DNA of 64,000 nt from Streptomyces aquilus (GCF_003955715.1 NZ_CP034463.1:1240001-1304000), one strand, 5' to 3'; positions 36,041-46,051 are shown, counted from the first letter of the stretch. Program-made: numbers and translations. The notes: a model not told the origin generated them from the sequence alone.

Positions 36041-37309
36041 TTGTCCAGCGGTTCCCGCAGTTCCCGTGTTCCTCGCCGTGGCTTCCTCGCCGTCGGCGCC
36101 GCCCTCACGGCGGTCGTGACGCTGTCCGCGTGCGGCGCCAAGACCGACGCGGCCGGCTCGTCGTCCGACAAGGCGGCGAAGATCGACGTCAGCGGTGACA
36201 CCGTCAAGGTCGGTCTGCTCAACTCGCTTTCCGGCACGATGGCGATCAGCGAGGTGACCGTCCGCGACTCGCTGAAGCTCGCCATCGACGAGATCAACGC
36301 CTCCGGCGGCGTCCTCGGCAAGAAGATCAAGCCGATCAGCGAGGACGGCGCCTCCGACTGGCCGACGTTCGCCGAGAAGGCGCAGAAGCTCATCAAGGAG
36401 GACGGGGTCGCGGCCACCTTCGGCTGCTGGACCTCCGCCAGCCGCAAGGCCGTCAAGCCGGTCTTCGAGAAGAACAAGTCGCTGCTGTTCTACCCGGTGC
36501 AGTACGAGGGGCTGGAGCAGTCGCCGTACATCTTCTACACCGGCGCCACCACCAACCAGCAGATCGTCCCGGCCCTCGACTACCTCAAGAGCAAGGGCCT
36601 GAAGAAGCTGTACCTGGTCGGCAGCGACTACGTCTTCCCGCGCACCGCCAACAAGGAGATCAAGGCGTACGCGAAGGCCAACGGCATGACGATCCTCGGC
36701 GAGGACTACGCGCCGCTGGGCTCCACGGAGTTCTCCACGATCGCCAACAAGGTGAAGGCGTCGAAGGCGGACGCCGTCTTCAACACCCTCAACGGCGACT
36801 CCAACGTGGCCTTCTTCAAGGAGTACAAGTCGGCCGGTCTGACCGCCAAGTCGATGCCGGTCGTCTCGGTGTCGATCGCCGAGGAGGAGGTCAAGTCGAT
36901 CGGCACGCAGTACCTGGCGGGCCAGTTGACGGCCTGGAACTACTACCAGACCACCGCGGGCGCGGCGAACGCGAAGTTCGTGAAGGCGTACAAGGCCAAG
37001 TACGGCCAGGACAAGCCGACCAGTGACCCGATGGAGGCCGCCTACACCTCGGTCTACCTGTGGAAGGCCATGGTCGAGAAGGCGAAGTCCTTCGACCCGG
37101 AGAAGGTGAAGGCCGCCTCCGACGGCATCACCTTCGACGCCCCCGAGGGCAAGGTCACCGTCGACGGCGCCTCGCAGCACGTCTACAAGACCGCCCGCAT
37201 CGGCGAGATCGGGACCGACGGCCAGATCAAGGAGGTCTGGAACTCCGGCAAGCCGGTCAAGCCGGACCCGTTCCTCAAGGGCTACTCCTGGGCCTCCGGC
37301 CTGTCCTGA
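36041..37309 (+). CDS. urtA: Urea ABC transporter, substrate-binding lipoprotein
   Basis: 422-aa extracytoplasmic urea-binding lipoprotein. It starts at TTG 36041 with AGGGGG six bases upstream. A Tat-like RRGFLAVG stretch leads into the lipobox LSAC with Cys at about residue 31, then a Ser-rich linker and the binding domain. UrtA hallmarks are [33 protein letters not shown] and [14 protein letters not shown]. It heads a five-gene operon with the two permeases and two ATPases of the transporter. Expression is likely nitrogen-regulated. Confidence 0.95.
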   Translation: MSSGSRSSRVPRRGFLAVGAALTAVVTLSACGAKTDAAGSSSDKAAKIDVSGDTVKVGLLNSLSGTMAISEVTVRDSLKLAIDEINASGGVLGKKIKPISEDGASDWPTFAEKAQKLIKEDGVAATFGCWTSASRKAVKPVFEKNKSLLFYPVQYEGLEQSPYIFYTGATTNQQIVPALDYLKSKGLKKLYLVGSDYVFPRTANKEIKAYAKANGMTILGEDYAPLGSTEFSTIANKVKASKADAVFNTLNGDSNVAFFKEYKSAGLTAKSMPVVSVSIAEEEVKSIGTQYLAGQLTAWNYYQTTAGAANAKFVKAYKAKYGQDKPTSDPMEAAYTSVYLWKAMVEKAKSFDPEKVKAASDGITFDAPEGKVTVDGASQHVYKTARIGEIGTDGQIKEVWNSGKPVKPDPFLKGYSWASGLS

Positions 37310-37371
37310 CCGACCGTCATCCTCCGCGGGGTCCTCAGGGCCCCGCGGCGGCCGTCCCCCGGAGCCGCCTC

Positions 37372-38268
37372 ATGACCGTGATCCTCGGTCAGACCTTCAC
37401 CGGCATCAGCATCGGTGCCGTCCTGCTGCTCATCGCGCTCGGTCTCTCGCTCACCTTCGGCCAGATGAACGTCATCAACATGGCCCACGGCGAGTTCATC
37501 ATGGCGGGCGCCTACACGACGTACGTCCTGCAGAAGTCCATTTCGAGTGCGGGAATTTCGCTGCTGGTCGCTCTTCCCGTCGCATTTCTCGTCTCGGGCG
37601 CGCTCGGCGCGTTGCTGGAATGGCTGCTGATTCGCCGTCTGTATCTGCGGCCACTCGACACACTCCTCGTCACCTGGGGTGTCTCGTTGATGCTCCAGCA
37701 GCTCGCCCGCGACATTTTCGGCGCCCCCAATGTGCAGACCCGCGCGCCGGACTGGCTGACCGGCAACATCACGGTCATCGGCGGCGACGACCCGCTCACC
37801 TTCGCCAACAGCCGGCTGTTCATCCTGGGGCTGGCGGTCGCGGCGGTCGTCGCGCTGTCGCTGACGCTGCGGCTCACGCCGCTGGGCCGGCGCATCCGGG
37901 CCGTGGTGCAGAACCGGGACCTCGCCGAGGTGTCCGGCATCTCGACCTCGACCGTGGACCGTACCGCCTTCTTCATCGGGTCCGGGCTGGCCGGAGTCGC
38001 CGGCGTCGCACTGACGCTGGTCGGGCCGATCGGGCCGACGATGGGCACCAACGTCATCATCGACGCCTTCCTGGTGATCGTGGTCGGCGGCATCGGGCAG
38101 CTCAAGGGCACGGTCATCGTGGCCTTCGTGCTGGGGGTGCTCCAGTCGGTCCTGGAGTACTCCACGACCGTCAGCGTCGCCAAGGTGCTGGTGCTCGTCG
38201 CGATCGTCGCGTTCCTCCAGTGGCGGCCCCAGGGGCTGTACACGCTGCGCACGAGGAGTCTCGTATGA
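37372..38268 (+). CDS. urtB: Urea ABC transporter permease UrtB
   Basis: 298-aa permease of the branched-chain-amino-acid type with about eight helices (LLIALGLSLTFGQMNVINMAHGEF at the N terminus, VIVVGGIGQLKGTVIVAF near the end). Position between urtA and urtC and the MNVINMAHGEFIMAGAY signature fit UrtB rather than LivH. ATG 37372 has CGGAG upstream; the stop overlaps the urtC start as ATGA. It forms the membrane channel with UrtC. Confidence 0.94.
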   Translation: MTVILGQTFTGISIGAVLLLIALGLSLTFGQMNVINMAHGEFIMAGAYTTYVLQKSISSAGISLLVALPVAFLVSGALGALLEWLLIRRLYLRPLDTLLVTWGVSLMLQQLARDIFGAPNVQTRAPDWLTGNITVIGGDDPLTFANSRLFILGLAVAAVVALSLTLRLTPLGRRIRAVVQNRDLAEVSGISTSTVDRTAFFIGSGLAGVAGVALTLVGPIGPTMGTNVIIDAFLVIVVGGIGQLKGTVIVAFVLGVLQSVLEYSTTVSVAKVLVLVAIVAFLQWRPQGLYTLRTRSLV

Positions 38269-39356
38269 ACGTCCTCACAGGCCGCTCGGCACGGGCGTGG
38301 GCGGGGTTCGCCGGTGCCGCGGTCGTCCTCTTCGCGATCGCCCCGCTCGCGCTGTCGGACTTCCGGCTCGGGTTGCTCGCCAAGTACCTGTGCACGGCCA
38401 TGGTCGCCGTCGGCATCTGTCTGGCCTGGGGCCGTGGCGGGCTGCTGACGCTGGGTCAGGGCGTGTTCTTCGGGCTCGGCGGCTACGCGATGGCCATGCA
38501 CCTGAAGATCGCCGACGCCGGGCCCGGCAACCTGCCCGACTTCATGCAGCTGTACGGCACGGCCACCGAACTCCCCTGGTGGTGGAAGCCGTTCGAGAAC
38601 CCGGCCTTCGCGCTGGCGGCGACCGTGCTGCTGCCGATGGCGGTGGCCGCGCTGCTCGGACTGTTCATCTTCCGGCGCCGGGTCAAGGGCGCGTACTTCG
38701 CGATCCTCAGCCAGGCCCTGGCCGCCGCGCTGGCCATCTGGCTGATCGGCCAGCAGGCCACGACCGGCGGCACCAACGGACTCACCGACATCCAGGGCTT
38801 CTTCGGGTACTCCCTCGACGACCCGGTCAACCAGCGGATGGTGTACTTCGTCATCGCCGCCGCCCTGCTGCTGCTCATGGCGATCGCCCGGCAGCTCATC
38901 AACAGCCGGTACGGTGAACTCCTCGTCGCCGTACGGGACTCGGAGGAGCGGGTGCGCTTCCTCGGGTACGACCCGGCGAACGTCAAGCTCGTCGCGTACG
39001 TCGTCGCCGCCGGGATGGCGGGGCTGGCGGGCGCGCTGTTCGTGCCGGCGGTCGGCATCATCTCGCCCGCGCTGATCGGCATCGTCCCGTCCATCGAGTT
39101 CGTCATCGGCGCCGCGGTGGGCGGCCGGGCCAGCCTGGTCGGCGCGGTGCTGGGCGCGGTCGCGGTCGCCTGGGCCAAGACCGCGCTGTCGGAGGAGTTC
39201 CCGGCGGCCTGGACCTACTTCCAGGGGCTGCTGTTCATCGTGGCGCTGGCCTTCCTGCCCGGCGGGCTGGCCTCGCTCGCGGTGCTCGTACGGCGGCGGC
39301 GCAAGGCACCCCCCGCGCAGAAGACGGCGGCCGTCCCGTTGGGAGAAGCAGCATGA
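38265..39356 (+). CDS. urtC: Urea ABC transporter permease UrtC
   Basis: 363-aa inner-membrane permease, LivM-like, about ten helices. Motifs are RGGLLTLGQGVFFGLGGYAMAMHL and the cytosolic coupling segment RDSEERVRFLGYDPANVKLVAYV. The start overlaps the urtB stop by 4 bp and the stop overlaps urtD (ATGA), so translation is coupled. Residues PWWWKPF in a periplasmic loop are typical of UrtC. Confidence 0.94.
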   Translation: MNVLTGRSARAWAGFAGAAVVLFAIAPLALSDFRLGLLAKYLCTAMVAVGICLAWGRGGLLTLGQGVFFGLGGYAMAMHLKIADAGPGNLPDFMQLYGTATELPWWWKPFENPAFALAATVLLPMAVAALLGLFIFRRRVKGAYFAILSQALAAALAIWLIGQQATTGGTNGLTDIQGFFGYSLDDPVNQRMVYFVIAAALLLLMAIARQLINSRYGELLVAVRDSEERVRFLGYDPANVKLVAYVVAAGMAGLAGALFVPAVGIISPALIGIVPSIEFVIGAAVGGRASLVGAVLGAVAVAWAKTALSEEFPAAWTYFQGLLFIVALAFLPGGLASLAVLVRRRRKAPPAQKTAAVPLGEAA

Positions 39357-40105
39357 GCGAGCTGGAGATACGCGGGCTGCGGGTAACCTTCGACGGGTTC
39401 ACCGCCGTCGACGGGGTGGACCTCGACGTCGCCCCGGGCGATCTGCGGTTCCTGATCGGGCCCAACGGCGCGGGCAAGACGACCCTCGTCGACGCGGTCA
39501 CCGGGCTGGTGAAGGCGGCGGGCTCGGCCAAGTTCGGCGGCGCGGAGCTGCTCGGGCGGCCCGTGCACCGGATCGCCCGGTCCGGCATCGGGCGGACCTT
39601 CCAGACCGCCACCGTCTTCGAGGAGTTGACGGTCCTTCAGAACCTGGACATCGCGGCGGGCGCGGGCCGGAGCATGTGGACCATGCTGCGGCGCCGCAAG
39701 GACGTGCCGGAAGCGGTCGCGCGGGCCATGGAGACGGTCGGCCTCACCGACCTCGCCGACTCCCCCGCCGGCACCCTCGCCCACGGGCAGAAGCAGTGGC
39801 TGGAGATCGGCATGCTGCTGGTGCAGGACGTGAAGCTGCTGCTGCTCGACGAGCCGGTGGCCGGCATGAGCCACGACGAACGGCAGGCGACCGGCGAGCT
39901 GTTGCAGCGCATCAGCGAGGAGCGCACGGTCGTCGTCATCGAGCACGACATGGACTTCATGCGGTCCTTCGCGCGCAGCGTCAGCGTGCTGCACGCCGGC
40001 AAGGTGCTCAGCGAGGGGACGGTGGCGCAGGTGCAGGCGGACCCGAAGGTGCAGGAGGTGTACCTCGGGCACGTGGAGGACACCGCCGTGGTTCAGGAGG
40101 CGTGA
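39353..40105 (+). CDS. urtD: Urea ABC transporter ATPase UrtD
   Basis: 250-aa ATPase. Walker A GPNGAGKTT, the LivG-type insertion (GIGRTFQTATVFEELTVLQNL), signature region LAHGQKQWLEIGMLL and Walker B LLLLDEPVAGM, switch His in VIEHDMDFM. The signature LAHGQKQWLE differs from the standard LSGGQ, as expected for UrtD. Starts on ATGA with urtC; last bases overlap the urtE start (TGATG). Confidence 0.94.
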   Translation: MSELEIRGLRVTFDGFTAVDGVDLDVAPGDLRFLIGPNGAGKTTLVDAVTGLVKAAGSAKFGGAELLGRPVHRIARSGIGRTFQTATVFEELTVLQNLDIAAGAGRSMWTMLRRRKDVPEAVARAMETVGLTDLADSPAGTLAHGQKQWLEIGMLLVQDVKLLLLDEPVAGMSHDERQATGELLQRISEERTVVVIEHDMDFMRSFARSVSVLHAGKVLSEGTVAQVQADPKVQEVYLGHVEDTAVVQEA

Positions 40106-40797
40106 TGCTCGAGATCGACGACGTCCGGGTCGGCTACCACCGCAGCACGGTCCTGCACGGGGTGTCCGTGACCGTCCCGAGGGACGGCGTGGCGGCCGTG
40201 CTCGGGCACAACGGCGCGGGCAAGAGCACGCTGCTGCGCGCGGCCGTGGGCCTGCTCACGCCGGTCGGCGGGACGATCCGCCTGGACGGCGAGGACATCA
40301 CCCGCCGCAAGCCGCACGAGCGGGTCGCGCGCGGGATGGCGTACGTCCCCCAGGGCCAGCAGTCGTTCCCGCACCTCACCACCGCCGAGAACCTCCAACT
40401 CGTGGCCGACGGCCGCAAACGCGGCAGAGCGGCGGTGGCGGAGGCGCTGGACCTCTTCCCCGCGCTCAGGGCGCTGTCGAACCGTCGCGCCGGGCTGCTC
40501 TCGGGCGGCCAGCGCCAGCAACTCGCCATCGCCCGCGCCCTGGTGACGGAGCCTCGGATTCTGCTGCTCGACGAACCGACCGAGGGCATCCAGCCGTCGG
40601 TGGTCGCCGAGATCGAGGAGACCATCCTCGCCCTCGCGGCCCGGGGCGGGCTGTCGGTGCTGCTGGTCGAGCAGCACGTCGGCTTCGCGATGCGGGCCGC
40701 CGAGCGCTACTACGTGCTGGAGGCGGGCCGGGTGACCTCCTCCGGCGAGGGCGGCAAGGAGTCGGAGGTGGCGGTGCGGGAGGCGCTCAGCGTGTGA
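40105..40797 (+). CDS. urtE: Urea ABC transporter ATPase UrtE
   Basis: 230-aa ATPase, LivF-like. Walker A GHNGAGKST, Q-loop segment YVPQGQQSFPHLTTAENL, signature LSGGQRQQLAIARAL, Walker B ILLLDEPTEGIQPSVV and His in VEQHVGFAM. Completes the UrtABCDE transporter that takes up external urea for urease. A 15-bp triple repeat follows 2 bp after its stop codon. Confidence 0.94.
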   Translation: MLEIDDVRVGYHRSTVLHGVSVTVPRDGVAAVLGHNGAGKSTLLRAAVGLLTPVGGTIRLDGEDITRRKPHERVARGMAYVPQGQQSFPHLTTAENLQLVADGRKRGRAAVAEALDLFPALRALSNRRAGLLSGGQRQQLAIARALVTEPRILLLDEPTEGIQPSVVAEIEETILALAARGGLSVLLVEQHVGFAMRAAERYYVLEAGRVTSSGEGGKESEVAVREALSV

Positions 40798-40798
40798 A

Positions 40799-40843
40799 GC
40801 ACTCCATGCAGGCGCACTCCATGCAGGCGCACTCCATGCAGGC
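40799..40843. repeat. 15-bp tandem repeat GCACTCCATGCAGGC, three copies
   Basis: Perfect copies at 40799-40813, 40814-40828 and 40829-40843, in the 72-bp gap between urtE and the convergent ECF sigma gene. The period is in frame but it lies outside both genes. Confidence 0.9.
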
Positions 40844-40869
40844 GCGCTCACCGCGAGGCGGAGGCGCGC

Positions 40870-42036
40870 TCAGCGCGTGAACCGTTGCAGGTAGGCGCGC
40901 TCGGCCGGACTGCGGCTCAGGGCGATGGCGGTCTCGTACTCCTGTCGGGCCTCCGCGTCCCGGCCGAGCCGGCGCAACAGGTCGGCACGGACGGCGTGCA
41001 GGACGTGGTAGCGGTCGAGGTCGAGGGCGTCGACGAGGTCGAGGGCCGGTTCCGGGCCCTCGACCTCGGCCACGGCGACCGCCCGGTTCAACGCCACGAC
41101 CGGACCGGGCGCCAGCGCCATCAGCTGGTCGTACAGCTGGAGGATCTGCCCCCAGTCGGTGGGCGGTCCGTCGCTGTGGACGGCCTGGACGGCCGCCTGG
41201 ATCTGGTACGGCCCCGGCTGGTTGCGGCGCAGACACCGTCGTACGAGAGCGTGCCCCTCCGCCACGAGCGCGCGGTCCCAGTGGTCGCGGTCCTGCTCGG
41301 GCAGGGGGACGAGGACCCCGTCGGCGTCCTCCCGGGCCGCCCTGCGGGACTCGACCAGCAGCATCAGCGCGAGCAGACCCGTGGCCTCGGGCTCGTCCGG
41401 CATCAGCTCGGTCAGCAGCCGGCCGAGGCGGATCGCCTCCGCGCACAGGTCGGCCGAACCCTCGTTGAAGATCAGGTAGATCACCGCGAGGACCCCCTTG
41501 AGCCGGTCCGGGAGGTCGGCGTCACGGGGCACCCGGTACGGGATGCGGGCGTCGCGGATCTTCGCCTTCGCGCGGACCAGGCGCTGGGCCATGGTCGGCT
41601 CGGGCACCAGGAAGGCGCGGGCGATCTGCGGGGTGGTGAGCCCGCCCAGGAGGCGCAGGGTCAGGGCGACCTGGGCCTGAGGGGCGAGCGCCGGGTGGCA
41701 GCAGGTGAAGATCAGACGGAGCCGGTCGTCGCGCACGGGGCCCTCCTCGGCCGGTGCGTCGGGACTGTGCAGCAGGGCGGCCTCGGCCTGCCGCGCCTCG
41801 CGGGAGGACTCGCGGCGCAGCCGGTCGATCGCCCGGTTGCGGGCGGTGGTGATGATCCAGCCCGCCGGGCTCGGCGGTACGCCGGACTCCGGCCAGCGCT
41901 GCACGGCCGTGGTGAAGGCGTCCTGGACCGCTTCCTCGGCGAGGTCGATGTCGCCGAGGAAGCGGACGAGGACGGCGACGGCGCGGCCGTACTCCGCGCG
42001 GAAGACGGCCTCGACGTCGACGGGCTGCGGTGTCAC
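40870..42036 (-). CDS. ECF sigma factor, ECF42 type with long C-terminal extension
   Basis: 388 aa. Sigma region 2 ([35 protein letters not shown]) and region 4 ([34 protein letters not shown]) are followed by about 200 residues of DUF6596/TPR-like helices ([35 protein letters not shown]). This extension, in place of an anti-sigma factor, and the adjacent DGPF gene define ECF42. It starts at GTG 42036, overlapping the partner stop (GTGA). In Streptomyces ECF42 factors are reported to control mainly their DGPF gene; the extension is needed for activity. Confidence 0.92.
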   Translation of the reverse strand: MTPQPVDVEAVFRAEYGRAVAVLVRFLGDIDLAEEAVQDAFTTAVQRWPESGVPPSPAGWIITTARNRAIDRLRRESSREARQAEAALLHSPDAPAEEGPVRDDRLRLIFTCCHPALAPQAQVALTLRLLGGLTTPQIARAFLVPEPTMAQRLVRAKAKIRDARIPYRVPRDADLPDRLKGVLAVIYLIFNEGSADLCAEAIRLGRLLTELMPDEPEATGLLALMLLVESRRAAREDADGVLVPLPEQDRDHWDRALVAEGHALVRRCLRRNQPGPYQIQAAVQAVHSDGPPTDWGQILQLYDQLMALAPGPVVALNRAVAVAEVEGPEPALDLVDALDLDRYHVLHAVRADLLRRLGRDAEARQEYETAIALSRSPAERAYLQRFTR

Positions 42037-42389
42037 TCCTCCGCCTGGTGCATGAACGGGCGCACCTCGATGGGCAGCGTGGTGGCCCAGGTCGCCTTCC
42101 TGCCCCATTCCAGGGCCGCGTCCAGGTCGGGGGCCTTGATCAGGCAGATGCCGCCGAGGTACTCCTTGCCCTCGGCGTACGGCCCGTCGGTGATCAGGAC
42201 GTCGCCGTCGCTCGGGCGCAGCACGGTGGCCGTCTCGGGGCCGTGCAGTCCGCCGGCGAAGACCCAGGCGCCCGCCTCGCGCAGCTCGTCGTGGAAGGTG
42301 CCGAGGTTGCGGACGATCTCCGCCATGGCCTCGGGCCCGGGCGGTGTCCCGTCGGTCGGGGTGATCACACTGAGCAGGTAGTACTGCAT
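42033..42389 (-). CDS. DGPF (YCII-related) protein, ECF42 partner
   Basis: 118-aa ferredoxin-like protein of the YCII family with the eponymous motif [15 protein letters not shown]. Starts [14 protein letters not shown] at ATG 42389. Proteins of this type are encoded with ECF42 and are its conserved target; biochemical role unknown. Its stop shares bases with the sigma start, so the two are translated together. A promoter-like TGTCGA element lies upstream. Confidence 0.9.
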   Translation of the reverse strand: MQYYLLSVITPTDGTPPGPEAMAEIVRNLGTFHDELREAGAWVFAGGLHGPETATVLRPSDGDVLITDGPYAEGKEYLGGICLIKAPDLDAALEWGRKATWATTLPIEVRPFMHQAEE

Positions 42390-42427
42390 GACGTCCTCCT
42401 TGGCGTCGTGTCCTTCTCTCACCTCCT

Positions 42428-42455
42428 ACACGAACGGCACACCCCCGGATCGACA
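42428..42455 (-). promoter_or_regulatory. Candidate ECF42 promoter of the DGPF-sigma operon
   Basis: On the minus strand TGTCGA (42450-42455) is followed after 13-17 bases by CGTTCG/CGTGT (42428-42436), 39 bp before the DGPF start. TGTCGA is the -35 element I recall for ECF42 targets; the -10 match is only partial. Suggests autoregulation. It also lies in the shared gap with the divergent acyl-CoA dehydrogenase-like gene. Confidence 0.5.
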
Positions 42456-42487
42456 CCGCGCACGACGAGATCGGGAGAATCCTTCCC

Positions 42488-43525
42488 ATGACCACCTCGC
42501 CACTGATCGCCAGCGCCCAGCAGCTCGCCGACACCCTCCTCGTCCCGAACGCGGAGCGGGTCGACCAGGCGGAGGTGCCCGCGAGCCACCTCGACGCGAT
42601 CCGTCGCTCGGGCCTGCTCGGGGTGAGCGGGCCGGAGGCGTACGGCGGGGCGGGTGCCCCCGACGCGGTGGCGCGAGAGGTCCAGGAGATCCTGGCCGGG
42701 GCGTGCTGCTCGACCTGGTTCGTCCAGACCCAGCACCACACGCCGGTGCGGATGCTGGCGAAGTCGGAACTCCCGGTGCGGGAGCGCCTGTTGCGGCCGC
42801 TCGCGACCGGCGAGCTGCTGGCCGGGATCGCCTACGCCCATGTCCGCGCCTTCCCGCGCGTCGTCGTACGGGCCACGGCGGAGCGCGACGGCTGGCGGTT
42901 CGACGGGACCGTGCCCTGGTACACGGGCTGGGGGCTGAACGACGTGATGCTGCTCGCGGGGATCACCGACGCGGACGAGATCGTGTTCGCGTTCGCCGAC
43001 GCCCGCGAGCAGCCGGGGCTGCGGCCCTCGGCGCCGATGCGGCTGGCCGCGCTGACGGCTGCCCGTACGGTCTCCCTGGACCTGGACGGGCTGTGGCTGC
43101 CGGAGTCGTCCGTGCTGCTGCGCACCCCGCAGGAGAAGTTCGCCCTCCTCGACATCCCCCGCAGCACCAACGCCTCCCCGGCCGTCTTCGGTCTTGCGTA
43201 CGCCGCGCTGCGGGTCGTGGCGGACAACGGTGAGCATGAGACGGCCGAGGCGCTGCGCGAGGGCGTCGACGAAGTCCGCCGGAGGGCGTACGCGCTGGCC
43301 GACCACCCCGTCGCGCACGAGCACGTCGAGGAGCGGCTCGCCCTCAGGACACGCGCGTACGACCTGATGCGGGCGGCCACCACAGCGGCGGTCGTGTCCG
43401 GCGGCGGCCGCACCATGGACCTGCGCAACCCGGCCCAACGGCTGGCCCGCGAGGGGATGTTCCTGCTGATCCAGGGCCAGACGTCGGTCGTGCGGCGGGC
43501 ACATCTCGACGCGCTGGGCGGCTAG
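42488..43525 (+). CDS. Acyl-CoA dehydrogenase-like flavoprotein
   Basis: 345-aa protein of the acyl-CoA dehydrogenase fold ([40 protein letters not shown]). It is shorter than the usual 380-400 and I see no clear catalytic Glu, so it may be a monooxygenase-like or degenerate member. Starts at ATG 42488. Its stop shares the tetramer CTAG with the convergent RidA gene (4-bp overlap). Divergent from the ECF42 operon. Confidence 0.75.
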   Translation: MTTSPLIASAQQLADTLLVPNAERVDQAEVPASHLDAIRRSGLLGVSGPEAYGGAGAPDAVAREVQEILAGACCSTWFVQTQHHTPVRMLAKSELPVRERLLRPLATGELLAGIAYAHVRAFPRVVVRATAERDGWRFDGTVPWYTGWGLNDVMLLAGITDADEIVFAFADAREQPGLRPSAPMRLAALTAARTVSLDLDGLWLPESSVLLRTPQEKFALLDIPRSTNASPAVFGLAYAALRVVADNGEHETAEALREGVDEVRRRAYALADHPVAHEHVEERLALRTRAYDLMRAATTAAVVSGGGRTMDLRNPAQRLAREGMFLLIQGQTSVVRRAHLDALGG

Positions 43526-43935
43526 GGCCTGTCCGACGCGTCGGATGACTCGCTGTTGCGCCGCGCATACACCTCTATCTCGATCTTCATGCGGGGGTCC
43601 GCGAGGCCGCACACGAGCATCGTGGCGGCCGGCCGGACGTCGCCGAAGCAGCGGCGCAGGACCGGCCAGCAGGGCTCGAAGTCCTCACGGTCGGGCAGTA
43701 GGTAGCGCACCCGCACCACGTCGGCGAAGGTGCACTTCGCCTCGGCCAGCGCGGCCTCGATGTTGCGCAGACACTGCTCGGCCTGCACCACCACGTCGTC
43801 GGAGATCGTCATGGTGGCGTAGTCGAAGCCGGTCGTCCCGGACACATGCACCCAGTCACCGTCGACCACGGCACGGGCATAGCCGATGTGCTCCTCGAAG
43901 GTCGAGCCGCTGAGGATCGCGCGTCGCTCTGTCAT
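43522..43935 (-). CDS. RidA family protein (reactive intermediate/imine deaminase)
   Basis: 137-aa YjgF/YER057c-type protein. Motifs YARAVVDGDWVHVSGTTGFD, AEQCLRNIEAALAEAKCTFADVVRVRYLL and EIEVYARR match RidA-like members; the Arg in RYLL (usually substrate-carboxylate binding) is present. These enzymes hydrolyse reactive enamine/imine products or act on related adducts; several subgroups have no deaminase activity. It sits next to the acyl-CoA dehydrogenase-like gene with overlapping stops. Confidence 0.87.
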   Translation of the reverse strand: MTERRAILSGSTFEEHIGYARAVVDGDWVHVSGTTGFDYATMTISDDVVVQAEQCLRNIEAALAEAKCTFADVVRVRYLLPDREDFEPCWPVLRRCFGDVRPAATMLVCGLADPRMKIEIEVYARRNSESSDASDRP

Positions 43936-44040
43936 ACGCAGAACGCTAGGTGACCAGCACAGATACGTCTAATACAGCTGAAGGCATGACCTGATATCCC
44001 TCGGCGTATGGAGCGCCCGGACTTCCCTGGCCCCGGCGAG

Positions 44041-44865
44041 CTAGTCCAGGAAATCGCGCAGGGCCGCGGTGAGTTCCGCCGGTGCGTCTTCCTGTACGAG
44101 GTGGCCGGCGCCGGGGATGAGTTCGAGCCGTGCGCCGGGGACGCGGGCGGCGAGTTCGTGGCCCTTGGCGGCCGGGATCCAGGTGTCGTCCTCGCCCCAG
44201 CAGATCAGCGTCGGGATCGCGATCTCGCCGTACCGGTCCTCGATCTCGTCGGTGTGGGCCTGGTCCGCCTGGGCGATCTGACGGTAGAAGGCGGCCTGTC
44301 CCTCGTCGCCGAGCCAGGGCTGGACGAGCCGGTCGAGGACGGCGGGGTGCAGGCCGGGGCTGCTGGCCGAGGTGACGTACTCGCGGACCAGGGCGCGGTG
44401 CAGCGCGGGCGGGAGTTGCTCGAAGACGTCCGAGGACTTGCCGACCAGGCGGAAGAAGGGCGAGCCCCAAGGGGCCAGCGCCACCGGGTCGACCAACACC
44501 AGCGAGTGGTAGCGGGCGCCGTGCAGCAGATGGGCGCGCAGGGACACCGCACCGCCGAAGTCGTGGGCCACCACCCGGGGTTCGTCCAGTCCCCAGTGCG
44601 CCAGGAGTTCGGTGAAGACCCTTCCCTGAGCCGCCAGGGAGACGTCCTGTCCCGCGGTCATCCGCGAGCTGCCGTAGCCGGGCATGTCCCACACGAACAC
44701 CTGGTGGCGGCGGGCGAGCGCGCGGGCCACGGCACGCCACACGTACGAGGAGAAGGGCGTGCCGTGGTTGAGGACGACCGGCGGGCGGCCGGGTTCGCCG
44801 AGGCTGTCCCAGCGGACCTCCCCCGACGTGCTGCGGTACGTCCTGGTCAGCTGCCACTCACCCAC
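44041..44865 (-). CDS. Alpha/beta hydrolase with Asp nucleophile
   Basis: 274-aa hydrolase of haloalkane-dehalogenase/epoxide-hydrolase style: oxyanion motif VLNHGTPFSSYVWR, nucleophile Asp in VVAHDFGGAV, acid in CWGEDDTWIP and His in GAGHLVQEDAP. GTG 44865 with GGAGGAG upstream. It is the last gene of the sulfur cluster strand, 40 bp after ssuD, so it is likely co-transcribed and might act on an organosulfur ester or a product. Substrate unknown. Confidence 0.85.
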   Translation of the reverse strand: MGEWQLTRTYRSTSGEVRWDSLGEPGRPPVVLNHGTPFSSYVWRAVARALARRHQVFVWDMPGYGSSRMTAGQDVSLAAQGRVFTELLAHWGLDEPRVVAHDFGGAVSLRAHLLHGARYHSLVLVDPVALAPWGSPFFRLVGKSSDVFEQLPPALHRALVREYVTSASSPGLHPAVLDRLVQPWLGDEGQAAFYRQIAQADQAHTDEIEDRYGEIAIPTLICWGEDDTWIPAAKGHELAARVPGARLELIPGAGHLVQEDAPAELTAALRDFLD

Positions 44866-44905
44866 GGACTCGCTCCTCCCGTGCCCACCGGACGACCCGG
44901 CGGTC

Positions 44906-46051
44906 TCAGCTCGCGAACGGCACCTGTGCCGAGGAGGTGATCTCCTTCCCGGCCGGGTGGTGCCACAAACCCTGCGCGGCCAGGCGCGGGAGCACTCCCT
45001 CACCGAACCAGTACGCCTCCTCCAGGTGCGGGTAGCCGGAGAGGACGAACTCGTCGATGCCGAGGGCGTGGTACTCCTTGATCCGCTCGGCGACCTCGTC
45101 GTGGCTGCCGACCAGGGCGGTGCCCGCCCCGCCGCGCACCAGGCCGATGCCGGCCCAGAGGTTGGGGTGGATCTCCAGGCCGTCCCGGTTGCCGCCGCCG
45201 TGCAGGGCGAGCATGCGCTGCTGCCCCTCGGACTCGCTGCGGGCGAGCCCGGCCTGGACGGACCTCACGGTCTCCGGGTCGAAGCCGTCGAGGAGCCGGT
45301 TCGCCTCGGCCCACGCCTGTTCCGAGGTGTCGCGGGTGATGACGTGCAGCCGGATGCCGAAGCGCAGGGTCCGGCCGTGCCGCGCCGCCAGCCCGCGCAC
45401 CCACGCGATCTTCTCCGCGACCTGCGCGGGCGGCTCGCCCCAGGTGAGGTACACGTCCACGTGCTTCGCCGCGACCTCGCCGGCGATGGGTGAGGAGCCG
45501 CCGAAGTACACCTCGGGGACCGGGTCGGGCAAGCGGGCCAGCTTCGCGTCCTCGACCCGGAGGTGCTCGCCCTTCAGGTCGACCGTCTTGCCGTCCCACA
45601 ACCCCCGTACGACTTCCAGGAATTCGTCGGTACGGCGGTAGCGGCCGTCCTTGTCGAGGAAGTCGCCGTAGGCACGCTGCTCGTGGCTCTCGCCGCCGGT
45701 GACGACGTTGAGCAGCAGCCGTCCGCCGGACTGCCGCTGGAAGGTGGACGCCATCTGCGCGGCCAGCGTGGGCGAGACGAAGCCGGGGCGGAAGGCGACG
45801 AGGAACTTCAGGCGCTCGGTGTTCTGACTGACCATCGCGGTCGTCAGCCACGCGTCCTCGCACCAGGCGCCGGTCGGCGTGAGCGCGCCGACGAAGCCGA
45901 GGTCCTCGGCGGCCCGCGCGATCTGGCTCAGGTAGGCCACCGTCGGCGGCCGGTCCCGTCCGGAGACGGTGGCCGGGGTGCCGTGGCCGCCGCCGACGAC
46001 GTGCCGGCTGTCGCCGTTGGTGGGCAGGAACCAGTGGAAGGTGAGGGACAC
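44906..46051 (-). CDS. ssuD: FMNH2-dependent alkanesulfonate monooxygenase
   Basis: 381-aa luciferase-like enzyme that desulfonates alkanesulfonates to sulfite and aldehyde with FMNH2. The N terminus SLTFHWFLPTNGDSRHVVGG is diagnostic. Other motifs: PTGAWCEDAWLTTAM, GGESHEQRAYGDFLDKDGRYRRTDEFL. I choose GTG 46051 because it gives the standard MSLTFHWF start and has GGAG eight bases before; ATG 46069 would add six residues. Needs reduced flavin, supplied by the FMN reductase two genes upstream. Confidence 0.92.
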   Translation of the reverse strand: MSLTFHWFLPTNGDSRHVVGGGHGTPATVSGRDRPPTVAYLSQIARAAEDLGFVGALTPTGAWCEDAWLTTAMVSQNTERLKFLVAFRPGFVSPTLAAQMASTFQRQSGGRLLLNVVTGGESHEQRAYGDFLDKDGRYRRTDEFLEVVRGLWDGKTVDLKGEHLRVEDAKLARLPDPVPEVYFGGSSPIAGEVAAKHVDVYLTWGEPPAQVAEKIAWVRGLAARHGRTLRFGIRLHVITRDTSEQAWAEANRLLDGFDPETVRSVQAGLARSESEGQQRMLALHGGGNRDGLEIHPNLWAGIGLVRGGAGTALVGSHDEVAERIKEYHALGIDEFVLSGYPHLEEAYWFGEGVLPRLAAQGLWHHPAGKEITSSAQVPFAS

